A DNA stretch of 64,000 nt from G963691885 sp963691885 (GTDB lineage Bacteria > Pseudomonadota > Alphaproteobacteria > UBA8366 > Aestuariispiraceae), in assembly GCA_963691885.1 (NCBI GenBank), contig OY829843.1, forward strand, positions 3,906,001 through 3,970,000. The letters are read 5' to 3'. Position 1 is the first letter of the stretch; every line of letters starts with the position of its first letter. The position numbers were made by a program, and so were the translations under genes. The notes beneath the pieces are model-generated. The model made no database searches. It saw only the letters and a list, made by a program, of their open reading frames with translations, and was not told where the DNA came from. Below are positions 17,807-26,555 of this stretch, piece by piece.

Positions 17807-17848
17807 AACCCGCTTGGTTGATAATTGACGCAACCAAGCGGGTTTTTT
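17807..17848 (+). terminator. Terminator of glyA
   Basis: A 14-bp perfect stem AACCCGCTTGGTTG / CAACCAAGCGGGTT with a 10-nt loop is followed by a T run. It begins 42 nt after the glyA stop. Confidence 0.93.
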
Positions 17849-17961
17849 ACTGCCAAAACTGTTGTTCCGCTGCGGCATTTCAAATTTCCTCGACGGGTCC
17901 GCCTCTGCTGCGTAGCATTCGGGCGATAAAAACAAACAACAGAAATTGGCGGGAGAGGTCT

Positions 17962-19014
17962 ATGCAGGGCGTTGTTTTTACTGGGGGTCGTGAAGTCGAG
18001 TTGATGAATTTCGACGATCCAACCCCGGGACTTGGGGAAGTTGTGCTGGAAATGAAGGCTTCCGGCATGTGCGGCAGCGACCTGAAATTCTATCGCGCTG
18101 AAAAAGGTGTCGGACCAGCCGCATTGGGGCTGGGCGATCTGGACGGACCTGTCATTGCCGGACACGAACCCTGCGGGGTCGTGGTCGCGGTCGGACCCGG
18201 CGTGCCGGAAAACCGGGCCCGAATTGGTCAGCGGGTCATGGTCCATCACTACAAGGGCTGCGGCGCCTGTGAGCATTGTGACGTGGGCTGGTCCCAGATG
18301 TGTGACGACGGGATCGTTGTCTATGGTGTCACCGGCCATGGCGGACACGCGCCTTATATCAAGGTGCCGGCATCGACACTGGTGCCTTTGCCGGATTCCC
18401 TGTCTTTTGAGACCGGTGCCGCAATCTCCTGCGGGTCTGGCACGGCGTATAACGCTTTGGTTCGCCTTGATCTTGGCGGTCGGGACAGGCTGGCGGTTTT
18501 TGGACAAGGGCCTGTTGGTCTCGCCGCTGTGCAGTTGGGTGTCGCGATGGGGGCGCGGGTTGCGGCCGTGGATATTGCGCCGGAACGACTTGCTTTTGCC
18601 AAAACAATGGGGGCGGAACTGCTGATTGACGGGGCGGAGATTGATCCGGTTGAAGCCCTGATGGAATGGACTGGCGGCCGTGGCGTGGACAAGGCGCTGG
18701 ATGCCAGCGGCGCGGCAGAGGCGCGGGCCCAATCGGTGCGCGCAACCCGGAAATGGGGCATGGTCTGCTTTGTGGGTGAGGGCGGTCATGTCACGCTCGA
18801 CGTCTCAAAGGAAATGCTGCGCAAGCAGATGACCATCACGGCATCCTGGACCTTTTCCGCGACGGATCAGGCCGCCTGCGCCCGGTTTGTGGCCGATAAT
18901 GAGATCCCGGTGGATGCCCTCTTCACGCAACGTTATTCCGCCCTCGATCAGGCCGAAGAGGCGTATAAGCTGTTTGATACCCAGACAACTGGTAAAGGCG
19001 TCTTCCTTTTTTAA
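17962..19014 (+). CDS. Zinc-dependent alcohol dehydrogenase (MDR family)
   Basis: A 350-residue medium-chain dehydrogenase. Catalytic-zinc ligands C37 (GMCGSD) and H68/E69 (AGHEPCG) and structural-zinc cysteines C100, C103, C106 and C114 are all present. The Rossmann motif 'VFGQGPVGLAAVQLG' is near residue 175. The substrate is unknown; the architecture resembles threonine/polyol dehydrogenases. Start ATG 17962 follows GGGAGAGG. The stop codon overlaps, on the opposite strand, that of the convergent flavin oxidoreductase (TTAA shared). It belongs to the island that separates glyA from nrdR. Confidence 0.9.
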   Translation: MQGVVFTGGREVELMNFDDPTPGLGEVVLEMKASGMCGSDLKFYRAEKGVGPAALGLGDLDGPVIAGHEPCGVVVAVGPGVPENRARIGQRVMVHHYKGCGACEHCDVGWSQMCDDGIVVYGVTGHGGHAPYIKVPASTLVPLPDSLSFETGAAISCGSGTAYNALVRLDLGGRDRLAVFGQGPVGLAAVQLGVAMGARVAAVDIAPERLAFAKTMGAELLIDGAEIDPVEALMEWTGGRGVDKALDASGAAEARAQSVRATRKWGMVCFVGEGGHVTLDVSKEMLRKQMTITASWTFSATDQAACARFVADNEIPVDALFTQRYSALDQAEEAYKLFDTQTTGKGVFLF

Positions 19015-20246
19015 GGGCGCGCCAAGCCTTTTTCACTTCGGGTTTTAAGAAGGCGCTCGGTCGTCTGTTCAATGTTGCCCAGATAGAGTTGATGCCCCTC
19101 CAAAACGGGCAGTTCTGACTCGATCGCGCCTGTTTGTCCCAAAACGGTCAGTTGGTGGCAGAACCAGTTTAGAACAGCCCCCCTCGGCAGCTCGGATGCC
19201 GGGGGAAAATCGCGTTCAACCGATGGTGCGGCGGACAAGGATCCGTTCAGTAACTTCTCTGGAAAATCCGGGTCGATGATAAAGGGTCGGCCCATACCAA
19301 TCAGATCTGTGTCGCCATTCTCAAGCGCCTGCGTCATGAAATCCGCGCTTCGAAACCCGCCGGTCACCATAAGGGGAATATCAAGGGCCTCTTTCATCAC
19401 GCGGGCATATTCAAGGAAGTATCCTTCCCGCGCCTTTGTGCTGTCCGATCTGGATTTGTGCTGATAGGCGGTGGGTGATTCGAATGTTCCCCCGGAAATT
19501 TCGATGAAATCCACCTTTTCCGCTGCGATCCATGTCGCAACCGTGACGCTGTCCTCGGCGCTGAACCCGCCTTTCTGAAAATCGGATGAATTGAGTTTAA
19601 CCGCGACGATAAAACCTGGGCTGACCGCCTGGCGAACCGCCCGGATAACGGAAAGCGCCAGGCGGGCCCGGTTTTCCAGCGATCCACCCCAATCATCCTG
19701 TCGTGTATTAATGCGTGGCGACAAGGCGGAGCTTAGCAGATATCCATGGGCTGCGTGGATTTCGACACCGTCGAAACCGGCCTGTTCCGCAAGGGCAGCA
19801 GAGCGGGCAAATTGGTTAATTACGGCTTTCAGATCTTCCTGCGTTGCGGCTTTGGGCGGTGCATATCCTGTCAACTCCATCCTTTCCTCGGAAATCGAGA
19901 TTGGCTGCGGGTTGATTGCGTCAGGCGTCTGCCGACCCGCATGGGCCAATTGCGCCAATATCCGTGCGCCGCCTGCCTGGGCTGCATCAACCAGTTGTCG
20001 GACACGCGAGAAGTCTGAGGCTGCGTCCAGAACAAAGTTCCCGGCATGTTCAAGATGCCAGCGATCAATAGGCGTATTTCCGGTGATCAGCAGAGCCGCG
20101 CCACTGCGCCCCCATCGCTTGAACAAGTCGATTTGACCCTGGGTGGGGTCATTATTGTGGTCGCCCAATGCCTCTGACATGGCCGATTTCACAATCCGGT
20201 TTTTCAGGATTTGTCCGTTGGGCAGGGTAAGCGGGCAGTTCAACAT
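19011..20246 (-). CDS. Old-Yellow-Enzyme-type NADH:flavin oxidoreductase
   Basis: A 411-residue FMN-binding TIM-barrel protein. It has 'LKNRIVKSAMSEAL' at the N-terminus, 'GGARILAQLAHAGRQ', the active-site segment 'GVEIHAAHGYLLSSALSPRINTRQDDWGGSLENRARL' and the phosphate-binding end 'LIGMGRPFIIDPDFPEKL'. It lacks the Fe-S/FAD half of 2,4-dienoyl-CoA reductase, so it is a single-domain ene-reductase or related enzyme; the substrate is unknown. Its start overlaps the ArsR stop (ATGTTGA), indicating translational coupling and control by that regulator. Confidence 0.87.
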   Translation of the reverse strand: MLNCPLTLPNGQILKNRIVKSAMSEALGDHNNDPTQGQIDLFKRWGRSGAALLITGNTPIDRWHLEHAGNFVLDAASDFSRVRQLVDAAQAGGARILAQLAHAGRQTPDAINPQPISISEERMELTGYAPPKAATQEDLKAVINQFARSAALAEQAGFDGVEIHAAHGYLLSSALSPRINTRQDDWGGSLENRARLALSVIRAVRQAVSPGFIVAVKLNSSDFQKGGFSAEDSVTVATWIAAEKVDFIEISGGTFESPTAYQHKSRSDSTKAREGYFLEYARVMKEALDIPLMVTGGFRSADFMTQALENGDTDLIGMGRPFIIDPDFPEKLLNGSLSAAPSVERDFPPASELPRGAVLNWFCHQLTVLGQTGAIESELPVLEGHQLYLGNIEQTTERLLKTRSEKGLARP

Positions 20247-20551
20247 GGCGGGCCCAATTCATTTGAGAGGTTTTTCAGCATCTCCTGTATCCCGGTCTCG
20301 TTCCGGCGGTAGAAGGTCCATTGTCCATGGCGTTCCGAGATGACCAGGCCTGCCCCTCTTAGAAGGCCCATATAGGCGCTGATAGTTGACTGCGACAGCT
20401 TGGCCTTTTCCTGAATATAGCCGACGCAGACGCCGTCCAGCCCGGCATGTTCCGGGAGAGCCGGGGGAAAGTTGTCGCGGTCCTTCAGCCATTCCAGAAT
20501 TTGCCGCCGAACAGGGTTATTAAGGGCGGAGAGGGCTTTATCTATTTCCAT
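20240..20551 (-). CDS. ArsR-family winged-helix regulator
   Basis: About 103 residues: 'LSALNNPVRRQILEWLKDR' begins the winged-helix domain and 'QEKAKLSQSTISAYMGLLRGAGLVISERHGQWTFYRRN' gives the recognition helix and wing. There is a single cysteine pair position (C41 and the C-terminal C103) but no classical metal-site motif, so the signal may be redox or a small molecule. It overlaps and precedes the flavin oxidoreductase gene. The start is uncertain: ATG 20551 lacks a Shine-Dalgarno, and GTG 20593 would put the palindrome inside the coding region. Confidence 0.85.
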   Translation of the reverse strand: MEIDKALSALNNPVRRQILEWLKDRDNFPPALPEHAGLDGVCVGYIQEKAKLSQSTISAYMGLLRGAGLVISERHGQWTFYRRNETGIQEMLKNLSNELGPPC

Positions 20552-20577
20552 ATATCGAAATATATCGATATATCGCT
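20551..20577. promoter_or_regulatory. Palindromic operator candidate at the ArsR gene start
   Basis: ATATATCGATATAT (20560-20573) is a perfect 14-bp palindrome. It is flanked by further TATATCGA-type copies, so the 8-mer recurs at 20551, 20561 and, inverted, at 20566. It lies directly before ATG 20551, where an autoregulating ArsR dimer would bind. Confidence 0.55.
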
Positions 20578-20772
20578 GTAATTCAAGGGTCACTTTCAGT
20601 GTCTTTTGATCATGAAACTTTTTTTTCCAGAACAGGTCCCAGATGTTGTAAGGGCAGGGGTCTTTGACGCAATATAATGGCGTTGCGGTCTGGGGAGGTC
20701 GACGGTCGGTTCTTTCTGGAATCTCTGCGCATAACGGTATTACACATCAATCAGGTCGGGGGTTTTGGGGCG

Positions 20773-21237
20773 ATGCGCTGTCCATTCTGTGCTCATGAAG
20801 ACACACAGGTTAAGGATTCGAGACCGACTGAGGATCATGCGGCAATCCGACGTCGTCGCCTCTGTCAGAATTGTGGTGCGCGTTTCACGACTTTTGAGCG
20901 CGTGCAGCTTCGCGAACTGACAGTTGTTAAAAAAACCAGCCAGCGGGAACCGTTTGAACGCGAGAAACTTTTGCGTTCGTTCCGCATCGCCCTGCGCAAA
21001 CGCAATGTTGAAGCAGACCGGATTGAACGGATCGTCAATTCCATCGTCAGGCGTCTGGAATCCAGCGGCGAGAGCGAGATCCGGGCGGAAACGATTGGGG
21101 AGATGGTTATGGAGGCGTTGAACCAGCTCGATCCTGTTGCCTATGTTCGCTATGCCTCGGTCTATCGTAATTTCCGCGAATTGGGCGATTTCGAGAGCTT
21201 CATTGATAAAGAAGTCCGGCCGGATGGTGACGACTGA
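20773..21237 (+). CDS. nrdR: Transcriptional repressor NrdR
   Basis: 154 residues. An N-terminal zinc ribbon (MRCPFCAHEDTQVKDSR...RRRRLCQNCGARFTTFER) is followed by an ATP-cone domain (VVKKTSQREPFEREKLLRSF...) that senses ATP/dATP. It represses ribonucleotide reductase genes. The start at ATG 20773 is set by the MRCPFC motif and the preceding GGGG. It heads the riboflavin cluster, 31 nt before ribD, the usual alphaproteobacterial arrangement. Confidence 0.96.
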   Translation: MRCPFCAHEDTQVKDSRPTEDHAAIRRRRLCQNCGARFTTFERVQLRELTVVKKTSQREPFEREKLLRSFRIALRKRNVEADRIERIVNSIVRRLESSGESEIRAETIGEMVMEALNQLDPVAYVRYASVYRNFRELGDFESFIDKEVRPDGDD

Positions 21238-21268
21238 GTATCAGCTGTCATCAGGGAAAGGGGCCTAG

Positions 21269-22420
21269 ATGATTGACGCCAAAGACCAGCGTCATATGCG
21301 GGCCGCGCTGACCCTTGCGCGGCGCGGGCTTGGTATGGTCTGGCCCAACCCCTCGGTTGGATGCATCGTCACCGACGTCAATGGTGCTGTGGTCGGGCGC
21401 GGCTGGACCCAGCCAGGTGGACGCCCGCATGCGGAAACGGTTGCCCTTGATCGTGCTGGCATGAGGGCAAAAGGCGGAACTGCTTACGTCACCCTGGAAC
21501 CCTGTAACCACTATGGCAAAACACCGCCTTGTACCGAAGCGCTGATTGCTGCTGGCGTGTCCCGCCTGGTTGCGACCTGTGAAGATCCTGATGAACGGGT
21601 TAGCGGAAACGGGTTTGCCCGCCTGCGAGAGGCGGGTGTCGAAGTTGAGCTGGGCCTGATGCAGGCTGAAGCTATTGAAATGAACGCGGGTTTCTTTCAG
21701 CGTATTTCGTCTAACCGTCCACGCATCTTGCTTAAGCTGGCCACATCACGTGATGGCAAGATTGCGCTGGCCAGTGGGGAGAGCCAGTGGATTACCGGTC
21801 CGCAAGCCCGGATGCAGGGCCATGTTCTGCGCGCCGAATGCGACGGGATTATGGTCGGGATTGGAACCGTGCTGGCCGATGATCCCTCCTTGACCTGTCG
21901 TCTGGCCGGCTATGCGGGACGGGTTAAAACCAGGGTTGTTCTGGATACAAATGCCCGGCTGCCGAAGGGCGCGAAAATGCGACCGCAGCCCGGTGAAGGG
22001 ACAGGGAATGACCCGGTCCTGGTCCAGATTGTCGGGTCGGAACATGTTGAAAAAGCAATAGAAAACACCGGGGGGGAGCCCTTCACCCGGGTCTTGGGTG
22101 TGTCGGTCGATGCCGGTACTGGACGCGTTGATGTAGCGGCGGCTCTCGCGCTATTGGCGGAACTCGGCTTGACCCGTCTATTGGTCGAGGGCGGCGGCAC
22201 TGTGGCCGCGGCCCTGCTGCGGGCGGATCTGATCGACGAGATTCACCATTTTCAGGCCCCGATGATGATTGGGGCGGAAGGGCGTCCCTGTATCGCCGAA
22301 CTTGCGCCGGAACGGTTGAATGAATTGCCGCGTTTTGAAACCGGCTGCTGTGAGAAGATAGGTGAAGATATCTATACAGTTCTGACGGCAAACAGAGCGC
22401 TGCCTGGTGGTGTGGTATAA
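21269..22420 (+). CDS. ribD: Bifunctional riboflavin deaminase/reductase
   Basis: 383 residues. The N-terminal deaminase domain has the zinc ligands HAE (54-56) and C79/C88 in 'EPCNHYGKTPPC'. The C-terminal reductase domain (from about 150) has 'PRILLKLATSRDGKIA', 'SQWITGPQAR' and 'LLVEGGGTVAAALL'. Together they convert the 2,5-diaminopyrimidine intermediate to the 5-amino-6-ribitylamino pyrimidinedione phosphate. Start ATG 21269 follows AGGGG. Confidence 0.96.
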   Translation: MIDAKDQRHMRAALTLARRGLGMVWPNPSVGCIVTDVNGAVVGRGWTQPGGRPHAETVALDRAGMRAKGGTAYVTLEPCNHYGKTPPCTEALIAAGVSRLVATCEDPDERVSGNGFARLREAGVEVELGLMQAEAIEMNAGFFQRISSNRPRILLKLATSRDGKIALASGESQWITGPQARMQGHVLRAECDGIMVGIGTVLADDPSLTCRLAGYAGRVKTRVVLDTNARLPKGAKMRPQPGEGTGNDPVLVQIVGSEHVEKAIENTGGEPFTRVLGVSVDAGTGRVDVAAALALLAELGLTRLLVEGGGTVAAALLRADLIDEIHHFQAPMMIGAEGRPCIAELAPERLNELPRFETGCCEKIGEDIYTVLTANRALPGGVV

Positions 22421-22526
22421 GCCGTTCCGGCCTGCTGGTCTGCGACGATTAAAGGCTTGCATCGAAAGGTGCCAGATGGTTTCTGCGCGAAACTGTTCAG
22501 AATATTGGTGATGGAAAGAGCCAGGC

Positions 22527-23147
22527 ATGTTCACGGGCATTATCACAGATATCGGTCGGATCGGATCGATAGAACAACGCGGCGACACGCGATTGATCAT
22601 CGAGACCTCGTTTGACGTCGATGGCATTGATATCGGCGCGTCGATTGCCAGTTCCGGCGTGTGCCTGACCGTTGTGGATAAGGGACGGGATGACGGCCAG
22701 AACTGGTACGCTGTTGATGCCAGCGCGGAGACCCTCTCAAAGACCACCATGGGGGACTGGAAAGCCGGACACGCCGTCAATCTGGAACGCGCCCTTAAAG
22801 TCGGCGATGAGATGGGCGGCCATGTGGTCAGCGGTCATGTTGATGATGTTGGCCGCATAGTGGGTCGACAGACCGAAGGGGATAGCGTTCGCTGGACATT
22901 CGAAGTCCCCGAAGCGATCGCGCCCTTCATTGCAACAAAAGGCTCAATTGCCATCGACGGTGTCTCTTTGACGGTGAATGAGGTGGAAGGCCTTACCTTT
23001 GGTGTGAACATCATTCCGCACACGGCGCAGCATACTACCTTTGGAACACTAAACGTTGGCGATGCCGTCAATCTGGAGGTTGATCCTATGGCGCGGTATG
23101 TATCGCGTTATGTTGAACGCTTGCTGGCTTTGAAAGGGATCAATTGA
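22527..23147 (+). CDS. ribE: Riboflavin synthase (alpha subunit)
   Basis: 206 residues with the invariant start MFTGII and two lumazine-binding repeats (residues 1-95 and 97-200; 'GGHVVSGHVDDVGRI' begins the second barrel's shared motif). It dismutates two 6,7-dimethyl-8-ribityllumazine molecules into riboflavin. It starts 106 nt after ribD; no FMN riboswitch motif is visible in that gap. Its TGA overlaps the ribBA ATG (TGATG). Confidence 0.96.
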   Translation: MFTGIITDIGRIGSIEQRGDTRLIIETSFDVDGIDIGASIASSGVCLTVVDKGRDDGQNWYAVDASAETLSKTTMGDWKAGHAVNLERALKVGDEMGGHVVSGHVDDVGRIVGRQTEGDSVRWTFEVPEAIAPFIATKGSIAIDGVSLTVNEVEGLTFGVNIIPHTAQHTTFGTLNVGDAVNLEVDPMARYVSRYVERLLALKGIN

Positions 23148-24328
23148 TGGCTGATGGAGACGATCTGAAGTCTGTATCCGCTGAAACAGTGCGTCGCTCG
23201 GCAGATGACATTGCCGTCATGTCCCGCATTGAAGACATCATCGAAGATGCCCGTAACGGCCGGATGTTTATTCTGGTTGATGATGAGGACCGGGAAAATG
23301 AAGGCGATCTGGTTATTCCAGCCCAGATGGCGACCCCGGATGCGATCAATTTCATGGCGATGCACGGGCGCGGGCTGATCTGTCTGGCCATAATGCCGGA
23401 ACGGATTGAGCAATTGGGCCTGGGCTTGATGCCGCAATCCCATGCGAGCCGCTTCCAGACCGCGTTCACCGTATCGATTGAGGCAAAAGAGGGCGTTACA
23501 ACCGGCATCTCGGCGCCGGATCGGGCCCAGACCATCGCAGTTGCCATAGATCCGACAAAAGCGGCGGACGATATCGTCACACCGGGGCATATCTTTCCGC
23601 TTTCCGCGCGTGAAGGTGGCGTGCTGGTGCGCACGGGCCACACGGAAGCTGCTGTGGATATTGCCCGACTGGCCGAACTAAATCCGTCTGGTGTGATCTG
23701 CGAGATCATGAAGGATGACGGGACAATGGCCCGCTTGCCGGACCTGATATCCTTTGCCCAGCTGCACGGTCTCAAAATTGGCTCCATCAATGATCTGATC
23801 GCGTATCGCCGGCGCTATGACAAGATTGTGGAACGCGTTACCAGCCATGCATTTACGTCCGATTTTGGGGGTGAGTTCACGGCCCATGTCTATCGCAACG
23901 TGGTGACAGGTGGGGAGCATCTGGCCCTCGTTAAGGGCGAGGTGGGCAAATCCACTGGCGATACGCCTGTTCTCGTGCGGATGCATGCTCTTAACCTTCT
24001 GGAAGATATGCTGGGGGACGGTCAAAAGGGTCGGGCTGGCCAGTTGCAGCGGGCGATGGAAATGATCGGCGCGGAGGGAACCGGCGCAATTGTCCTGATC
24101 CGCGAACCGGGAAAGCGGGCGATGACGGCGCTGATCAACAGGGTCGCAGGGCGCGAAGATGACGAGGCGGGTACGGAAACCGGGCAGGAATTGCGCGATT
24201 ACGGTGTGGGTGCGCAGATACTGATTGATCTTGGAATCAGTAATCTTCGCCTGATCTCCAATACCGAACGAAATCTGATCGGCCTTGACGGCTATGGCCT
24301 GACTATTGTTGAACGGGTCTCAATCTAG
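23147..24328 (+). CDS. ribBA: RibBA-type protein: active DHBP synthase with a degenerate GTP cyclohydrolase II domain
   Basis: 393 residues. Residues about 20-225 are 3,4-dihydroxy-2-butanone-4-phosphate synthase, with 'FILVDDEDRENEGDL', 'HGRGLICLAI', 'FPLSAREGGVLVRTGHTEAAVD' and 'GVICEIM' all intact. The C-terminal half follows the GTP cyclohydrolase II fold ('RMHALNLLEDML', 'LRDYGVGAQILIDLGI'), but the zinc cysteines of the normal CxSxxxCxC region are missing (STGDTPVLVRMHALNLL). This half is probably not catalytic, as in other alphaproteobacterial RibBA homologues, and a separate RibA would be needed. Start ATG 23147 overlaps the ribE stop, with AAAGGGAT upstream. Confidence 0.93.
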   Translation: MADGDDLKSVSAETVRRSADDIAVMSRIEDIIEDARNGRMFILVDDEDRENEGDLVIPAQMATPDAINFMAMHGRGLICLAIMPERIEQLGLGLMPQSHASRFQTAFTVSIEAKEGVTTGISAPDRAQTIAVAIDPTKAADDIVTPGHIFPLSAREGGVLVRTGHTEAAVDIARLAELNPSGVICEIMKDDGTMARLPDLISFAQLHGLKIGSINDLIAYRRRYDKIVERVTSHAFTSDFGGEFTAHVYRNVVTGGEHLALVKGEVGKSTGDTPVLVRMHALNLLEDMLGDGQKGRAGQLQRAMEMIGAEGTGAIVLIREPGKRAMTALINRVAGREDDEAGTETGQELRDYGVGAQILIDLGISNLRLISNTERNLIGLDGYGLTIVERVSI

Positions 24329-24373
24329 GGCAATGGATCCGCGTTGGGTCGCTCAGGCGGAAGGAAAGCATCG

Positions 24374-24868
24374 ATGGTAGCGGAACTCACAGAAGGTAAG
24401 AACGTGGAACCCCCCCCTCATATCCTGGTTGTTGAGGCACGTTTTTATGAGGCGATCGGCGACGCATTGTTCCAGGGGGCTGAAGAGGCTTTGAACGCTG
24501 CAGGTGCCACGTTTGAGCGGATAACGGTCCCTGGTGCCTTTGAAATTCCGGCCGCGATATCCCATTCTTTGATCCAGCAGGACATGAATCATGCGCATCG
24601 GTTTGATGGGTATATCGCCCTTGGCTGTGTGATCCGCGGCGAAACGAGCCATTATGACTACGTTTGCGGGGAGAGCGCCCGTGGGCTGATGCAGCTCTCA
24701 ATCGAGTACGGGCTGGCCCTTGGAAACGGAATTTTGACAGTAGAGAATGAGGATCAGGCCTGGGCCCGGGCCTCTCGGGACCGGAAGAACAAGGGTGGCG
24801 AAGTCGCTAATGCCTGTCTTGCAATGATCAATAATAAGCGTGCATTCAACCTTTATCCGCGCGATTAG
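24374..24868 (+). CDS. ribH: 6,7-dimethyl-8-ribityllumazine synthase
   Basis: 164 residues. It has 'VPGAFEIPAAISHSL', 'YIALGCVIRGETSHYDYVCGESARGLMQLSIEYG' with the catalytic histidine, and 'GILTVENEDQAWARA'. It condenses the ribitylamino pyrimidinedione with DHBP. The start ATG 24374 follows AAGGAAAG. It lies 46 nt after ribBA and 14 nt before nusB. Confidence 0.96.
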   Translation: MVAELTEGKNVEPPPHILVVEARFYEAIGDALFQGAEEALNAAGATFERITVPGAFEIPAAISHSLIQQDMNHAHRFDGYIALGCVIRGETSHYDYVCGESARGLMQLSIEYGLALGNGILTVENEDQAWARASRDRKNKGGEVANACLAMINNKRAFNLYPRD

Positions 24869-24881
24869 AAAAGAGTCTGAA

Positions 24882-25463
24882 GTGTCTGATAATAAAAATA
24901 AAAAATCTAAAAAATCGGTTGGCTCGGGCCGCCGGCAACGCTCGGCGGCAAGACTGGCCGCGGTTCAGGCGCTCTATGAATTGGCCGTGACAAACCGCCC
25001 GATTTCGCTGGTTCTTCAGGATTTTTCAAAAAGCGGTGCCAAGGCCGAGCTTGACGAGGAATTGGTGCCGGCAGAGGGGGCTTTTCTGAATGATGTCGTC
25101 CGCGGGGTTGATGCGCGCCGGCCAGATATCGACAAAATGTTACTGGCTTGCCTTGATGGAAAGCCGCTGAGTCGTCTGGATCTGGTCATGCGTTCCATAT
25201 TGCGCGCCGGGGCCTATGAACTGATTGCCCGTGGTGATGTCGACGCGCCGGTCGTGATCACCGAATATGTCGGGATTGCGCATGCGTTCTTCTCTGGTGG
25301 GGAACCGGCGATTGTGAACGGTGTTCTCGACAAATTGGCCCAGACAGCCCGCGACGGCGATCAGGCTGAGGGTGATTTGGCCGCAGAGGATCTGGATGTT
25401 GAAGCGCCGGATCCGGATCTTGAGCAGGAAAACTACGACGAAGTCGAGAAGACGCTTCCCTGA
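24882..25463 (+). CDS. nusB: Transcription antitermination factor NusB
   Basis: 193 residues: a lysine-rich N-terminal tail, then the helical NusB domain beginning 'RQRSAARLAAVQALYELAV', with 'LDLVMRSILRAGAYELIAR' and 'VVITEYVGIAHAFFSGGEPAIVNGVLDKLA'. An acidic C-terminal tail (about 30 residues) is added. NusB binds boxA with NusE in rRNA antitermination. The start is GTG 24882, preceded by AAGAG. Coupling with ribH and thiL is standard in the class. Confidence 0.95.
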   Translation: MSDNKNKKSKKSVGSGRRQRSAARLAAVQALYELAVTNRPISLVLQDFSKSGAKAELDEELVPAEGAFLNDVVRGVDARRPDIDKMLLACLDGKPLSRLDLVMRSILRAGAYELIARGDVDAPVVITEYVGIAHAFFSGGEPAIVNGVLDKLAQTARDGDQAEGDLAAEDLDVEAPDPDLEQENYDEVEKTLP

Positions 25464-25495
25464 CGATCCATTCGGGGCCGAACTGGACGAAACCC

Positions 25496-26476
25496 ATGAC
25501 AGTTTCAGGTGAATTTGACCGGATATTGACCTGGCTCAGCCCCCTGGCGGCCTCGATGCCCGGTGCTGCGGGGCTGTCAGATGATGCGGCAACAATAGCG
25601 CCTGTTTCCAGTCAGGAACTGGTGGTCACCACCGATACCATGGTGGAAGGCGTACATTTCCTGGGTCGGGAAACCGCCAAAAGCATCGCAGAGAAACTGC
25701 TTTCCGTCAGCCTGTCAGATCTTGCCGCAAAAGGGGCCAAACCCCATGGATATACGCTTAATCTAGCGCTTACAGAGAAGCAGGATGACGTCTGGTTTGA
25801 GGGGTTCTGCGACGGCCTGAGACTTGTTCAGGAAAGATCCGGACTGGGCCTGTTGGGCGGCGATTCCGTCAAGACAGATGGCCCCATTGTGTTGACCGCA
25901 ACCCTGTTTGGCCATGTTGCAAAAGGTCAGGTCTCCCGACGGTCCGGCGCGGATCCCGGTGATGATGTTTATGTAACCGGGACGATCGGCGATGGCGCTT
26001 TGGGGCTGATTGTGGCCCGAGGCGAGTTAATGGGGCTGCCGGGACCGGCCCGCGATCATCTGATCGCTGCCTATGAAGAGCCTGATCCACCATTGGCTTT
26101 TGGCGCTGGAATCACCGGCTTGGTGACCGCGTCGATGGATGTGTCAGATGGTTTGATCGGGGATCTTGGGCATATTTGCGCAGCGAGTGATGTTGGCGTT
26201 GAGGTGAGCGCGGCAGCAGTACCGATTTCAGACCCCGCCGCTGAATTGATCGCGGATGACCCGCATTTGTTTGTTACAGCCCTGACGGGCGGGGATGATT
26301 ATCAGATACTCTTTACTGCAGCCCCGGATAAAAGTGATGCTTTGAACCGGCTAGCTGACGAGACCGGCACCCGAATTTCCAGAATTGGTACGGTTAAAGA
26401 GGGAAATGGTGTCACTGTTCTGGACGGGGAGGGTACACCGATTGAGATCCGGCAAGACGGGTATCGTCATTTTTGA
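25496..26476 (+). CDS. thiL: Thiamine-monophosphate kinase
   Basis: 326 residues of the PurM/ThiL fold: 'LSDDAATIAP' (nucleotide/Mg site), 'VTTDTMVEGVHF', 'LLSVSLSDLAAKGAKPHG', 'LLGGDSVKTDGPIVLTATLFG', 'ASMDVSDGLIGDLGHI' and 'TGGDDYQILFT'. It phosphorylates thiamine monophosphate to the diphosphate. It follows nusB by 32 nt and ends the biosynthetic operon. No TPP riboswitch is present. Confidence 0.95.
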   Translation: MTVSGEFDRILTWLSPLAASMPGAAGLSDDAATIAPVSSQELVVTTDTMVEGVHFLGRETAKSIAEKLLSVSLSDLAAKGAKPHGYTLNLALTEKQDDVWFEGFCDGLRLVQERSGLGLLGGDSVKTDGPIVLTATLFGHVAKGQVSRRSGADPGDDVYVTGTIGDGALGLIVARGELMGLPGPARDHLIAAYEEPDPPLAFGAGITGLVTASMDVSDGLIGDLGHICAASDVGVEVSAAAVPISDPAAELIADDPHLFVTALTGGDDYQILFTAAPDKSDALNRLADETGTRISRIGTVKEGNGVTVLDGEGTPIEIRQDGYRHF

Positions 26477-26555
26477 GTGATGGGCCTTTCGCGTGCTCGC
26501 CCAAATGCCGAATTTATGTCAGGTTACGCTTTAGCGCGTATATCGTGATGGTTTA

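Noticed and set aside
22421..22526. FMN riboswitch before ribE
   Set aside because: The conserved blocks of the FMN aptamer (such as AGGGTGAAATTCC and ACCGGCGGT) are absent in this gap and before ribBA and ribH.
22178..23790. Long minus-strand frames across ribD, ribE and ribBA
   Set aside because: They are antisense shadows of strongly conserved enzymes and have no supporting start sites.
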